DNA of 64,000 bases from Apophysomyces variabilis (taxonomy: Eukaryota > Mucoromycota > Mucoromycetes > Mucorales > Mucoraceae), in assembly GCA_002749535.1 (NCBI GenBank), contig MZZL01000060.1:95637-159636 (forward strand). Reading direction: 5' to 3'. The notes under the pieces were generated by a model. That model did not search any database. It had not been told where the DNA came from and was given only the letters and a program-made list of their open reading frames with translations. Shown here piece after piece: positions 44,540 through 54,970 of this stretch (positions are counted from its first letter, which is position 1; each line of letters starts with the position of its first letter). A program made the translations under genes and the position numbers.

Positions 44540-44851
44540 ATGACCCGTACGGATTTAGCCCTTCTTATCATCCTCTGCAGACATGCTAACTCTTGTTTCA
44601 TCTTCATCACGATAGGTGGAAACCAGAGAGAACAAGCTCGTCTTAAGAACTTGAAGAAACAACAAGAACAAAAGAAGGGCAAGCAGAACTTGAATGGCAT
44701 GACCGTTACGCAGAAGAAGGAATCGTAAGTGAACCGTGGTTTCCAATGCTTGTTCATCTGTTTTTTTTTTTTTGATTTTAGCGACGCTGCCATTATGCGT
44801 GCGAAACAAGAAGCTGCAGCAGCCAGAAAGGCGGCAGAAGGAAAAAATTAA
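44540..44851 (+). CDS. SERF family protein (small EDRK-rich factor)
   Basis: Three exons (44540-44546, 44616-44724, 44782-44851) encode 61 residues. The first exon is only 7 nt (Met-Thr plus one base), a position of the first intron that restores the family N-terminus MTRGNQREQARLKNLKKQQ. The rest is charged and helical (TVTQKKESDAAIMRAKQEAA, then ARKAAEGKN). SERF proteins are conserved, highly charged modifiers of protein aggregation (MOAG-4/SERF) and bind nucleic acid. The two intron phases agree exactly with the family sequence, so identity is secure despite the size. Confidence 0.9.
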
Positions 44852-45467
44852 TGGAATGCTTGTCCACAGCATTTTGTTCTTTTTTTTTGTTACATACTAT
44901 TTTTACTGAAAAAGAATTGGAAGGGTATTTGTGTTAACACAGCAACGAGAAAGAAAAAAGCAGTCGAATGAATGGTTATATCTGAAACTAACAAAATGTT
45001 TTTATATGATGGCCTCCTGTTTTTTTTCCAAATGTAAGTTGTATTCTAGTGAGCAATGTGTCTGATGTTTTTTGTTTTGCGCCCATATTTAAATGATTTG
45101 TATTATTATTTATCATGCTATAGATAAAGCCTAGCCTAGTTGATTTAAAAGTTAGAGGGAGTTTATAAAGAAAGAAAGAATTATGAAAGGAATGAGGGAA
45201 ATTTTTATATATTGAGCAAGCTAACCATGGAAGGACATGAAGAGGATGTAGACTATACCCTTCTGTTCTCATATTATAGAAATAATCTTGGTAAAGGGAG
45301 ATCAGAGCCTCTAAAGATGGAGTAATCGCCATCATTGTTTGTGCTTTTTCTCGTCGATCAGTTGGCTCATCATATCATTCGCTGCCGCAAACTTTATAGC
45401 AAAAGCGCACTTTTAAAATTATCACCTTTTCATCTTGCTTTTTCACCTCCAAAGTTACCTTTACCTC
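44852..45467. other. Intergenic, 0.6 kb
   Basis: AT-rich sequence between SERF and the DeSI-like gene. Minus-strand frames are short and without motif. Confidence 0.5.
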
Positions 45468-46866
45468 ATGTTCGGATGCGTTCGCAAAGCGTTTTCAAAA
45501 ACTAATTCGAACACACTACATACTGATCGACACAGAGGTAAAAACTCTCTTTATTCATTTTGCCGGTTTCAAAGTGGTAACTCATGGACCTCATTTCGTG
45601 GCGGAATCTCAGTTATAGTGAACGTTTATGATATGGTAAGCGTGCGAGTTGGGACATGAGCATTATCTCAGTTTGGACAATATGGCCACCTTAGCTGCAA
45701 CCAAGTTTATTAACGAATGTTGGCCATGCCTTGGGTGTTGGTCCGTTTGTATACTTCTTCTACCTTTCTCTCTTGGTATTCATTCGTTTTTCTGTTTTAG
45801 GGATATATCATTCTGGCGTTGAATTATGCGGGCAGGAATATTGTTTTGGCGGACATGAATACGAAAATGTAACTGGCGTTTTTGTGGTGGAATCCAAAGT
45901 GGGTCCTCCAGGATTACTGTTCAAGTAAGGGCTTAGCCATAATTGGTGTACGATGAAAAAACGATAAAAAGTTCACAAGATCAAAATAACATTTCACAGA
46001 CAATCCATTAACATGGGCTACACAACGTTATCGGACAATGAAATCGCACATGTTTTGAAAGAGATATCGAAAAAGTTCGTTGGTCCCTCCTACAATCTAT
46101 TACTAAGGTAGGAATGAAGCACGGGAAAAAGAAAAGGCAATAGCCTAATGGGATACTATCATATTCTATCACAGGAATTGCAATCATTTCACGGAAGAGC
46201 TGGTCTTTATGCTCACAAAACGACATATCCCTGGCTGGATCAATCGAGCAGCAAAGCTTGGAACGATGTTTCCGTGTGTGATACCATCCGATTGGGTTGA
46301 ACCCCCTGACCTTGATTCAGATGGTAAATGCCCTTGGCCCCAGTAAACTGTCTGATATAACTTTTTTTTTCCTGGCAGCCATCCGATCGCCTTCCTCCTC
46401 TACGACTACCACCGCTACGCCATCTACATCTACATCATCAGCCGTGTCCTGTTCTTCCAAAACGCCATTAAAGAGTACTTCTGCAAGTCGTCAACGTGGT
46501 AACGCATACGGTTCATCCGAGACATCTATACGGCCCTCCTCATCCGCTATGAAGAAGACGTCGCGTCGAATGTGTGTCAGTCATTCCTATCCTACATCTC
46601 GACAATCCTCTACTGCATCTGTGGATTCACGTCGGTGCTCTAGTCATCACCGGCATCGGCGACGAAGTTCTGTTCCGTCTACGCTTTGCAGGCGTTTGTC
46701 CAACGATGGGGATAGCATCATCTTTATCCGTTCGTCCCCTGTCCTTATTGAAGATGAATGTAATATGGGTGATATAGTGAAGGAGCCAGATTGCTATAGG
46801 CCTGAAGTTCTACGCTCTGCTACACAGTTATCGATTGATGCGTCATTTCAAGACCTGGAACGTTAA
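45468..46866 (+). CDS. PPPDE-family thiol peptidase (DeSI/DUF862-like deubiquitinase or deSUMOylase)
   Basis: Six exons (45468-45635, 45695-45740, 45801-45924, 46000-46107, 46175-46323, 46379-46866) encode 360 residues. The PPPDE domain (about residues 48-185) contains VIVNVYDM, GHALGVGIYHSGVELCGQEY, CFGGHEYENVTGVF, then LGTMFP after LLLRNCNHFTEEL and HIPGWINRAAK. The catalytic dyad is His75 in IYHSG and Cys151 in RNCNHF. The second intron must end at 45694 because the other apparent frame carries a stop and loses the conserved GHALGVG. The last exon adds a roughly 160-residue Ser/Thr/Arg-rich, probably disordered tail (STTTTATPSTSTSS; HHRHRRRSS) absent from the short animal DESI proteins. 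The modifier removed (ubiquitin or SUMO) cannot be told. Confidence 0.9.
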
Positions 46867-47183
46867 GGTTTTTTCTGGATTATCTTGTACTTATCCTATT
46901 GATTGCTTACCCTGTTTATAAATAGAATACATAATTAATCTTTCATGTTCATAGCTTACTCGTAAATAAAGGCTTTTATGGTACTTTTTTCCTTAAAGTA
47001 ATAGACAGTTCATGTCACACTGCAGCTGACGATAGTTGGGATGATGGAGGTTGAAGTTAACTTTCTCCCTTTCGGCACATGCATGAAAATCTCATTTCTC
47101 AGATCTGGCCCCGATCGGGATAAGTTGTAGAAAAGAATCTTTATATTCTGGTGTGTACAAATCTATCTTAGTTCGAACTATCT
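46867..47183. other. Convergent 3' region, 0.3 kb
   Basis: AT-rich sequence between the stops of the DeSI-like and CTP1 genes, with AATAAA-like poly-A signals (for example near 46965). Nothing else is seen. Confidence 0.5.
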
Positions 47184-48230
47184 CTATTTGACATACTCTA
47201 ATGCTTGATAGATCTTTTCATATACGGTAAAGACGATACCTCCAGAGAACTATGGTTAAAAATGGAAAGATTAGGTTATCAATTTTTGTCGCACAAAAAC
47301 AGAGAAATGATGAAAGCTTACTATTAATCTTGTCAAACGTGGCGTTGTTCCCTTCCAGAGCGAAAAAACGCCATTATGCTTGACCACTTTTAACAGGCAA
47401 TCAATTGAATTCTTATAGATCGCAGCGTCTAACCCTTGCATTCGTGTTTTGACTACATCCAGAGGCATTGTGGTATAGACGGTGACAATACCCGCCATAG
47501 CACCTGCAGCAAATGTATGTGTTGATGGCAATGCCTCGTCGCCTTTGCCACGTAATGCCTGAAGCCAGGACTTGAACGTGGTATAACTACTGAAGCGCAC
47601 TGCACTGTTGGCTCCCTGGCGAGCGATGACGGGGCCTACACCACGATAGATACCGGCGAAGCCTTCTTCTTTGATAATTAACGAAGTACCATGGACCAGC
47701 CCACGGTATTTCGGGGATGGACTCGTTTTATCGTGGATCAGTTTTGTTCTAGTATTGCATAAATCAGTTTTTCTTTCCATGACAGAAGAAATGGCATTCT
47801 TTTTTTTTCTTTACTTGATGGTTTCTGAAGGGGTGACGACCAGGGCTGCTTCCGTCATACCTGCACCCAAACCGGCCAGTAAACTGCGAATGCCTGTGAC
47901 CTTGCCATTCTCATCCTTCAGTAAGTTGGCGATCTGATCGTAGGTGAGGAATCGGACACCTGCTTTGGCTGCATTGCCAATGGCAAGGGCAGACACGCCG
48001 GTGTAAATAGCGGAGAAACCTTTGGTTCGATAGGTCTGGAGCAAACAATCGACTGGGCCCTTGAAGCGCACTTCACCAGGTTCTAACCGACCGTCTGCCT
48101 GCAACTGGAGTCGTGTCTTTACATATTCTGTAGGATAGGTGATCACGCCTTCCACACCTCCAGCGACTGTGCCCGAGATGAGCGAGAAAATCGGGTCTTT
48201 CTTGGCTTTCTTTTCTGCAGAGGACGACAT
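47184..48230 (-). CDS. CTP1: Mitochondrial tricarboxylate (citrate) carrier
   Basis: Three minus-strand exons (48230-47815, 47748-47322, 47249-47184) encode 302 residues; yeast Ctp1 has 299. It has the three-fold mitochondrial carrier repeat with signature motifs PTEYVKTR, PSETIKTK and PLDVVKTR at the ends of odd helices. Citrate-carrier-specific stretches include SLISGTVAGGVEGVITYPTE, YRGLVHGTSLIIKEEGFAGI and MPLDVVKTRMQGLDA. It exchanges citrate for malate across the inner membrane, supplying cytosolic citrate for acetyl-CoA. That fits an oleaginous, lipid-rich fungus (inference). The last exon adds the short FSGGIVFTVYEKIYQALE terminus. Identity at subfamily level is strong. Confidence 0.93.
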
Positions 48231-49076
48231 GACGCAAATTAAGGGTACGGAAGGATAAAGATATTAAACAACAAGAAAGGGAGAAGAGGGAAAAGATAGA
48301 TCTTTATAAAAAAACAAAAAAAGAAGAGTGATGAAAGCATCTCTAAGGACTTTCCTTTTTTAGGATGTAGGGCATTGGTGCCATCTTTTAGGGTTAAAGC
48401 CGCTTGTCCTGTCGGAAGAAAGCCAATCCGAACATTTAAGAGTTTTTCATATTCACTTTTTGCATGTTCTATCAACGCATTAGTGCATACTTACTATCCC
48501 TTTTTTTTCTTTTTCATACGCTAAACCCTTATCAGCTTGCTCAGTATGTCCGACTAAAAGATTAGGAGTTTCTCCATGATGAATTGCTAAGGTTTTCCCG
48601 GAGAAAACGATAACATATGGATCAAGATATCTCTTAAAAATAAAGAAAAAAGCGAAATGAAAGAGAAGCAGAAAAAAGTGGGCTTATCTACTTTGCACAA
48701 CAGAGGAATAGCTGCTGTTCTAGCCTTAGACCTGTCATTTTGTACTCTTTGGGATTTGTCTTCGCTCTTTGCATGGTTTAACCCCTCTTTCCTCCCCCCA
48801 CAAGCACCCACTTTGGGCTCATGGTCACAGAAAAAAAAAAAAGCCCTGCATGTCGGGGTGCCCAATCAAAGGCTCGATGAGCAAAAATGATGCTGATGCT
48901 TGGTGGCTTATCCCGCACCCACAATGAATTCTTTACGCGACCTCAAAAAGCGTGTCATTGTCTTGGTAGTTCCATAGAATATAATGTCGTTGGCTGACGG
49001 TACATAAAGTTGTATATGCCTTCCAACTGTATCTAACCCTCTCTTTTCTGTCTTTTTCTATTTATTTTTACTTTGA
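48231..49076. other. Divergent intergenic region between CTP1 and ILS1
   Basis: 0.85 kb with poly-A/T tracts and no supported gene. An ATG at 48984 (ATGTC before GTTGGC) could be the ILS1 start if a weak donor follows it. Confidence 0.5.
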
Positions 49077-52000
49077 ATGTATCTATATAGTATCGGGACA
49101 ATTCAAGTAAGTTCTTTTGTTCTTCATGACGGAGAAGAAGAAATAAAAGGTGTTCATGTCTCCTTCTTTTTATGTAAAAGTTTCCCGAAGGAAGAAGAAA
49201 AAATCCTTGCGTTTTGGAAAGAAATCGATGCTTTCCAAACCTCGATTAAATTGAACCAGCACAAGAAACCATTCACCTTCTTCGACGGTCCTCCATTTGC
49301 CACTGGTCTGCCTCATTATGGTCACTTGCTTGCCGGTACCATTAAGGTAGAGAAACCCGTTGGATTTTCTTTTTAATTTCTCAACTGATGTGGATTTCCT
49401 CTTTTCTCTTGAATGAAAGGATATTGTTACCCGATATGCTCACAACACCGGGCATCACGTCGAACGTCGATTCGGTTGGGATACACACGGTTTGCCAGTG
49501 GAGTACGAAATTGACAAGAAGTTAAACATTAAGGTAAAAAGATGAAATTTTTTGATCGATAGGACGGCTGTCTAACGTATCGGATTCACCGACAGGGCCA
49601 AGATGATGTGATGGCCATGGGTATTGACAAATACAATGCTGAGTGCAGAGCCATTGTCATGCGATATGCCGGTGAATGGAGACAAACAGTTGAACGTATG
49701 GCACGATGGATTGATTTCGACAACGATTACAAGACCCTCAATCCTACCTTCATGGAGTCGGTGTGGTGGGTGTTTAAGCAGTTGCACGACAAGGGCCAGG
49801 TTTACCGTGGACAAAAGGTCATGCCTTACTCTACTGCCTGTCATACACCATTGTCGAACTTCGAATCGTCCCAAAACTACAAGGATGTCAATGACCCTGC
49901 CAGTACGTTTAGTTTTAGCTGCTTTAGGACAAAAGCAATAAGGGAGACGGGAGGTATTCATTGAACCTTCTGTTCGTTTTTTTTTTAGTTGTCGTTGGCT
50001 TCCCCTTGGTGAGCGATCCTTCTACTCAGCTCCTTGCTTGGACCACCACGCCTTGGACCTTGCCATCCAGCTTGGGTCTCACAGTTCATCCCGATTTCGT
50101 TTATATCAAGATCAAGGACGAATTGACTGGAAACCATTATATTCTTATGGAGAAGCGTCTCGAAATGTTGTACAAGGATCCCAAGAAGGCCAAATATGTT
50201 GTTCTCGAGCGTTATAAGGGTTCTGAGATGAATGGCTGGGAATTTGAACCCATGTACAAGTACTACGAAAAGGACTTCAAGGGCAAGGCCTGGAAGGTCG
50301 TTGTCGATACTTATGTCACCGACGATTCGGGTACTGGTATTGTCCAGAACGCCCCAGCCTTTGGTGAGGACGATTACCGCGTGCTTCTTGCTAATGGTGT
50401 GATTACGGTCGATGGGGTTTTGCCATGTCCTGTTGACGACAGTGGTTGCTTTACCAGTGAAGTGACTGACTTTGCTGGCATGTATATCAAGGTAACATTG
50501 CTAGAATGCCCTTTGAAATTCTTTTTTGTGCTTTACTCATTCATCTACCGGACGCATTTAGGATGCTGACAAGGCTATTCAGAAGGATATGAAGCAACGT
50601 GGTCGTTTGATTGTGCAATCACAGATGATGCATAGTTATCCATTCTGCTGGAGATCGGATACGCCTTTGATCTACAAGGCTGTCCCCTCTTGGTTCGTCC
50701 GTGTGACACCCATCATTGATAACATCTTGGCCTGCAACGACAAGATGCGCTGGTGAGTGAAATAACAGATAGAAAGCCGAATGGATTGAATATATATGTC
50801 TAAACCTAATCTTTTTTTTTTCAACAAGGGTTCCTTCCTTTGTACAGGAGAAGCGTTTCGCTAACTGGATCGCCAATGCTCGTGATTGGAACATTTCCCG
50901 TAACCGATACTGGGGTACACCCATCCCCTTGTGGGTGAGCGATGATTACCAGGAAGTGGTTGCCGTTGGTTCTATCAAGGAGCTTGAAGAGCTGAGCGGT
51001 GTTACCAACATTACTGACATTCACAGAGAGAGGTGCGTGGATTTTTTTTTAAGCTAGCCGGATAATTTTAACGGTTTCCTTTTCAGCATTGATCATATTA
51101 CCATCCCTTCGAAGACGGGTCGTGGTGTGCTCCGTCGCGTTTCTGAAGTATTTGACTGTTGGTTTGAATCCGGCTCTATGCCTTACGCTCAGCAACATTA
51201 TCCTTTCGAAAACTCTGAGGATTTCCTGGAAAAGTTCCCTGCTGATTTCATTTCCGAGGGTATTGATCAGACCCGTGGTTGGTTCTATACTTTGTTAGTC
51301 CTTTCCACCCACTTGTTCAACCAACCTCCAGCCAAGAACGTCATTGCAAGCGGTCTCGTCCTTGCTGCGTACGTAAAAAGTTTTCTTTTTGGAATTTTTT
51401 AGTTCAGTAGGGTGGGGGCTGATGGTTACATTTCCCATTATTTAGTGATGGTAAGAAGATGAGCAAACGTCTTAAGAACTACCCCGAGCCTGGTATCATC
51501 TTGGACAAGTTTGGTGCAGATGCTCTTAGACTGTACTTGATCAACTCTCCCGTTGTCCGCGCCGAGACATTGAAGTTCAAGGAAGAAGGTGTCAAAGAGA
51601 TTGTTTCCAAGGTCTTCTTGCCCTGGTATAACGCTTTCAAGTTCTTCATCACTCAAACGGCCGTTTTGAAGAAGGTATGTAATGTTAAATTCACGCTATC
51701 ATTCAAAAGAAAAGGTTCTATGGTGCTAACGTAGAGTTATAGGATCATGGCCTCGACTTTGTGTACCAACACGATATTAAGAAGTCCGATAATGTCATGG
51801 ATCGTTGGGTCTTGGCTAGCTGTCAATCTTTGATCAAGTTCATTCGAGAAGAAATGGCTGCTTACCGATTGTATACAGTTGTGCCACGTCTGTTGACTTT
51901 GATTGACAGCTTGACCAACTGGTATGTCCGTTTCAACCGAAAGAGATTGAAGGTACGGGTGGATAATTTCTTTTTAATTTCTTGCTGAATCTTGCTAATT

Positions 52001-53298
52001 TGTAGGGTGAAAATGGTGTTGAGGATGCCAAGCAGGCAATGAACACGCTGTTTGAAGTCTTGTTCACTTTGTGTCTCACCATGGTATGTTGGGTAAAAAC
52101 GAGTATGAGTATTTTGCTAATGATTGTTCTTAAGGCTCCTTTCACTCCTTTCTTGACCGAGAACATGTACCAGACCTTGAAGACCTTCATTCCCAAGAAC
52201 AAGGATGTGGTTGATGATCGCTCGATCCACTTTTTGGATTTCCCTCAAGTACGTGAAGAGTACTTTGATCCTGAAATTGAACGTTCTGTTGGGCGTATGC
52301 AAGCTGTCATTGAACTTGGCAGAACTGTTCGTGAACGAAAGAACATTTCACTCAAGGTAACAAGAAGAACAAGAGCAAGCATGCTTTGAACAGGCTAAAT
52401 CATTCTATGTTTATTACTGGTAGACTCCATTGAAGCAATTGGTTGTCATCCACAGCGATCCTCAATATCACGCTGACATCCAGGCTTTGGAAACTTACAT
52501 CGTCGAGGTAAAGAAAAGAACAAAACATTGTGTAGTAGGAAGAGGATGTAGGTTTTTAATTCCTTGGGTATAGGAACTGAATGTCCGAGAAATCATCGTC
52601 ACTGATGAAGAAGACAAGTTCGGTGTGAAATACAGGGCCGATGGTGACTGGAAGGTCCTTGGTCAGAAACTGAAGAAGGATGCCATGAAGGTGAAGAAGG
52701 CTTTGCCTGACTTGACCAGCGACCAAGTGAAGGAATTTGTTAAGAACAAGGAGATGGTCGTGGGCGGTATCCGAGTGACGGATGAAGACCTTGTTGTACG
52801 TGCTATTATGGGAATGTTTTTTTCTTTGGAGGCTGATCTCTGTTTTCTTTTTCTTAGGTCATCCGTTACTTCGATTCGGATGCAGTGCAGTATGAGACCA
52901 ACACGGATCGTGATGTGCTTATCTTGCTTGACATCAAGAAGTATGCCGAACTTGAACAAGAAGGTTTGGCTCGTGAGGTCATCAACCGTGTCCAGCGTCT
53001 GCGCAAGAAGGCCAACTTGATGCCCACCGACGACATTCAGATGTACTATCGTTTCACTAAGGACCTGAACAACGAGCTTGAAAACGTCATCAAGACCCAG
53101 GCTGCTGTCATTGTCAAGGTCCTCAAGAAGAACTTGGAAGCTGTTAACAGCATGAAGCCAGATACCGAAATCATCATTGAGGAACCACAAGAGGTAAGGC
53201 AAACTCTACTTTTCTCTTTTCTTTTGGCAATACAGGATTCTTACTCTCTCTCTATTTAGATTAACGGCTCTACATTCGACCTTGTCTTTACGAAATAA
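49077..53298 (+). CDS. ILS1: Cytosolic isoleucyl-tRNA synthetase
   Basis: The enzyme charges tRNA-Ile. From the secure codon TTC at 49182 ([12 protein letters not shown]), fifteen exons give 1061 residues, against 1072 in yeast. Exon ends: 49346, 49420-49533, 49596-49902, 49989-50491, 50562-50752, 50829-51032, 51087-51368, 51446-51674, 51743-51952, 52006-52083, 52135-52356, 52424-52507, 52574-52795, 52858-53193, 53260-53298. Catalytic motifs are HYGHLLAG (HIGH class) and [11 protein letters not shown] (KMSKS class). Editing-domain marks include [16 protein letters not shown] and the [17 protein letters not shown] loop. [18 protein letters not shown] and [18 protein letters not shown] are class I hallmarks. 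The exact start is unresolved. Reading without an intron from the ATG at 49077 adds 35 atypical residues; using the good GTAAGT at 49107 leaves the frame wrong. A first exon further upstream (for example at 48984) is plausible. Confidence 0.93.
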
Positions 53299-53524
53299 AA
53301 AAGAATTACTAATTCATCTTCAAACAATAAAACACATTGGAAATAGATAACATTTATAAAAGGAACACTTTCAGATAGCTTTATTTATTTAAACATATTC
53401 ACAAAGAAAGACGATCGCATCATAATCATAAGAAAAAAAGGAGCGAAAGAAAATATCAACATAGCAAAGATTTCTTTTGTACAAGTGTCCAAAGGGGACT
53501 TTCGTTATCCCTTTTTCTTTGTTT

Positions 53525-54004
53525 TTACGAGACGGTGATCTTTCTGGGTTTGGATTGTTCACCCTTTGGAAGGAAAAGGTTCAACACACCGTCCTGGAAC
53601 TTGGCGTCGATCTTGTCACGGTCGACGGCTTCTGGTAGAGGGATGGTGCGCGAGTAGGTACCGAAGCGACGTTCTTGGTAACGTACGTTGTCACGGTTGT
53701 AGTCTGTCGAAAACTTGCTTTCGGCGGAGAGGGTGACAGAGTTTTCATTGGCGTCAATCTTGATATCTTCTTTGCGAACACCTGGTAGCTCCACATGGAT
53801 GTTCCAACCTTTGTCTGTCTCGTAGACATCCACGGCGGGACTCATGAAGTCCGTGGTTGTCAATTGACCTCCTCCTTCACCGGTGGAGGCACGTTGTGTA
53901 CGACGAGGTGTCCACCAAGGGTCGCTGAAGTGGTCAAAGAGTTGGTTCATACGGCGCTCGAAGCGTTCAAATGGATCGTTTCCACCCCAATTAATCAATG
54001 ACAT
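53525..54004 (-). CDS. Small heat-shock protein (Hsp20/alpha-crystallin family)
   Basis: A single-exon gene of 159 residues, the usual form for fungal sHSPs. The N-terminal arm includes NDPFERFERRMNQLFDHFSD. The alpha-crystallin domain (about residues 53-150) runs from FMSPAVDVYETDKGWNIHVE and LPGVRKEDIKIDANENSVTL to FGTYSRTIPLPEAVDRDKI and AKFQDGVLNLFLPK with the A-x-x-x-(D/N)GVL motif. The C-terminal tail carries RKITV, matching the I/V-x-I/V anchoring motif. It works as an ATP-independent holdase that passes clients to Hsp70/Hsp40. It is convergent with ILS1, with 226 bp between stops. The upstream region has a TATA box and two well-formed heat-shock elements, so heat induction is strongly indicated. 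Confidence 0.96.
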   Translation of the reverse strand: MSLINWGGNDPFERFERRMNQLFDHFSDPWWTPRRTQRASTGEGGGQLTTTDFMSPAVDVYETDKGWNIHVELPGVRKEDIKIDANENSVTLSAESKFSTDYNRDNVRYQERRFGTYSRTIPLPEAVDRDKIDAKFQDGVLNLFLPKGEQSKPRKITVS

Positions 54005-54091
54005 GCTGTGAATGACTTGTGCTTTGTTGTTGTTGCTGTTTGTTCGATAAAAAAGAAATTGATGGTTTGTTGGTTCACAACAGAGACGTCT

Positions 54092-54101
54092 TATTTATAT
54101 A
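54092..54101 (-). promoter_or_regulatory. TATA box of the hsp20 gene
   Basis: On the minus strand the sequence reads TATATAAATA, about 90 bp upstream of the ATG and just downstream of the heat-shock elements, a typical inducible-promoter layout. Confidence 0.75.
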
Positions 54102-54130
54102 GCTTTTTGAGAGCTTTCCATGTCTTGCAT

Positions 54131-54148
54131 GAATATTCCCGAAATTTC
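54131..54148 (-). promoter_or_regulatory. Heat-shock element (four perfect alternating units)
   Basis: GAATATTCCCGAAATTTC consists of GAA, TTC, GAA and TTC, each separated by 2 bp, which is a perfect four-unit HSE. It lies about 30 bp upstream of the TATA box of the small heat-shock gene and should bind a trimeric Hsf1-type factor. Confidence 0.9.
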
Positions 54149-54194
54149 TCTTTTATGCAGACTAATACAAACAAAACGTAATGTCATGTCACGC

Positions 54195-54213
54195 AAATTG
54201 GTATCACCAATTT
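54195..54213. promoter_or_regulatory. Inverted repeat with CCAAT cores in the hsp20 promoter
   Basis: AAATTGGT-ATC-ACCAATTT is a perfect 8-bp inverted repeat, presenting CCAAT on both strands between two HSEs. It could be a CCAAT-binding-factor site; the function is inferred only. Confidence 0.5.
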
Positions 54214-54233
54214 TTTTTTACTTGTAACTGCTC

Positions 54234-54246
54234 GAAGGTTCTGGAA
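54234..54246 (-). promoter_or_regulatory. Second heat-shock element (three units)
   Basis: GAAGGTTCTGGAA gives GAA, TTC and GAA with 2-bp spacers, a minimal functional HSE, 86 bp upstream of the first element. Confidence 0.75.
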
Positions 54247-54970
54247 AAGCACTTGCTCTCCCTCACATCATCGGAATTCCGGTCCGGTAACCATCCTGTG
54301 CGGAGATTCATTTATTTCACGTGCGTAAGTCCTATTATGCAACACGCCACCTTTATCTTCTTCCATGAATTTCCACATGGGAAAAAAAACCAAGTTACAG
54401 AGCAATGATAGAACAGCAATATGACATCATTCAATGGTAAGAAAAGAGAGGGAAATTTTCCCATCAACACTTTCGGAAAAGTATGCCCAGGATGAACATT
54501 TCCCTTGAAAGAAAATAAGAAAGAATGGGATCTCTCATTTTGAAACAGTAACAGTAAGAGAGCACATGGGCAAGAGTGAATAAATGAATGAATGAACGGA
54601 ACCAGCGGTAACCGGGATTTACCTCACTTAAGGAAAATAGTCCTTGTCTATTGAAAATAAAGTTAAAATATCCCTTACTCCGTCAATAATCCATGTCAGT
54701 TTTTTCGGGTCGTAGTACTTTTACTGATGCCTACTTTATCCTAATGAAACGATTCTAAAGAAGCATAAAGATATCAACCAAAACGTAGTGTTCATGCCAG
54801 TGAGTCAGGGGTTGTGTACCGCAGAATGGGAAATTTCCGAGTACTTGGCCTCCCTGTCGGTATTTTTTATTTGTATAAAATGCAAGTTAAAAGTGGCGTT
54901 CCTACATATGTATACGTATGTTATGTTTCTGTTATGTTAACTCTTTTTCCTTCTGTTATACATAGAGAAT
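54247..54970. other. Intergenic, 0.7 kb
   Basis: This region lies between the hsp20 promoter and the 3' end of the LIM-RhoGAP gene. No gene or repeat was recognised. Confidence 0.5.
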
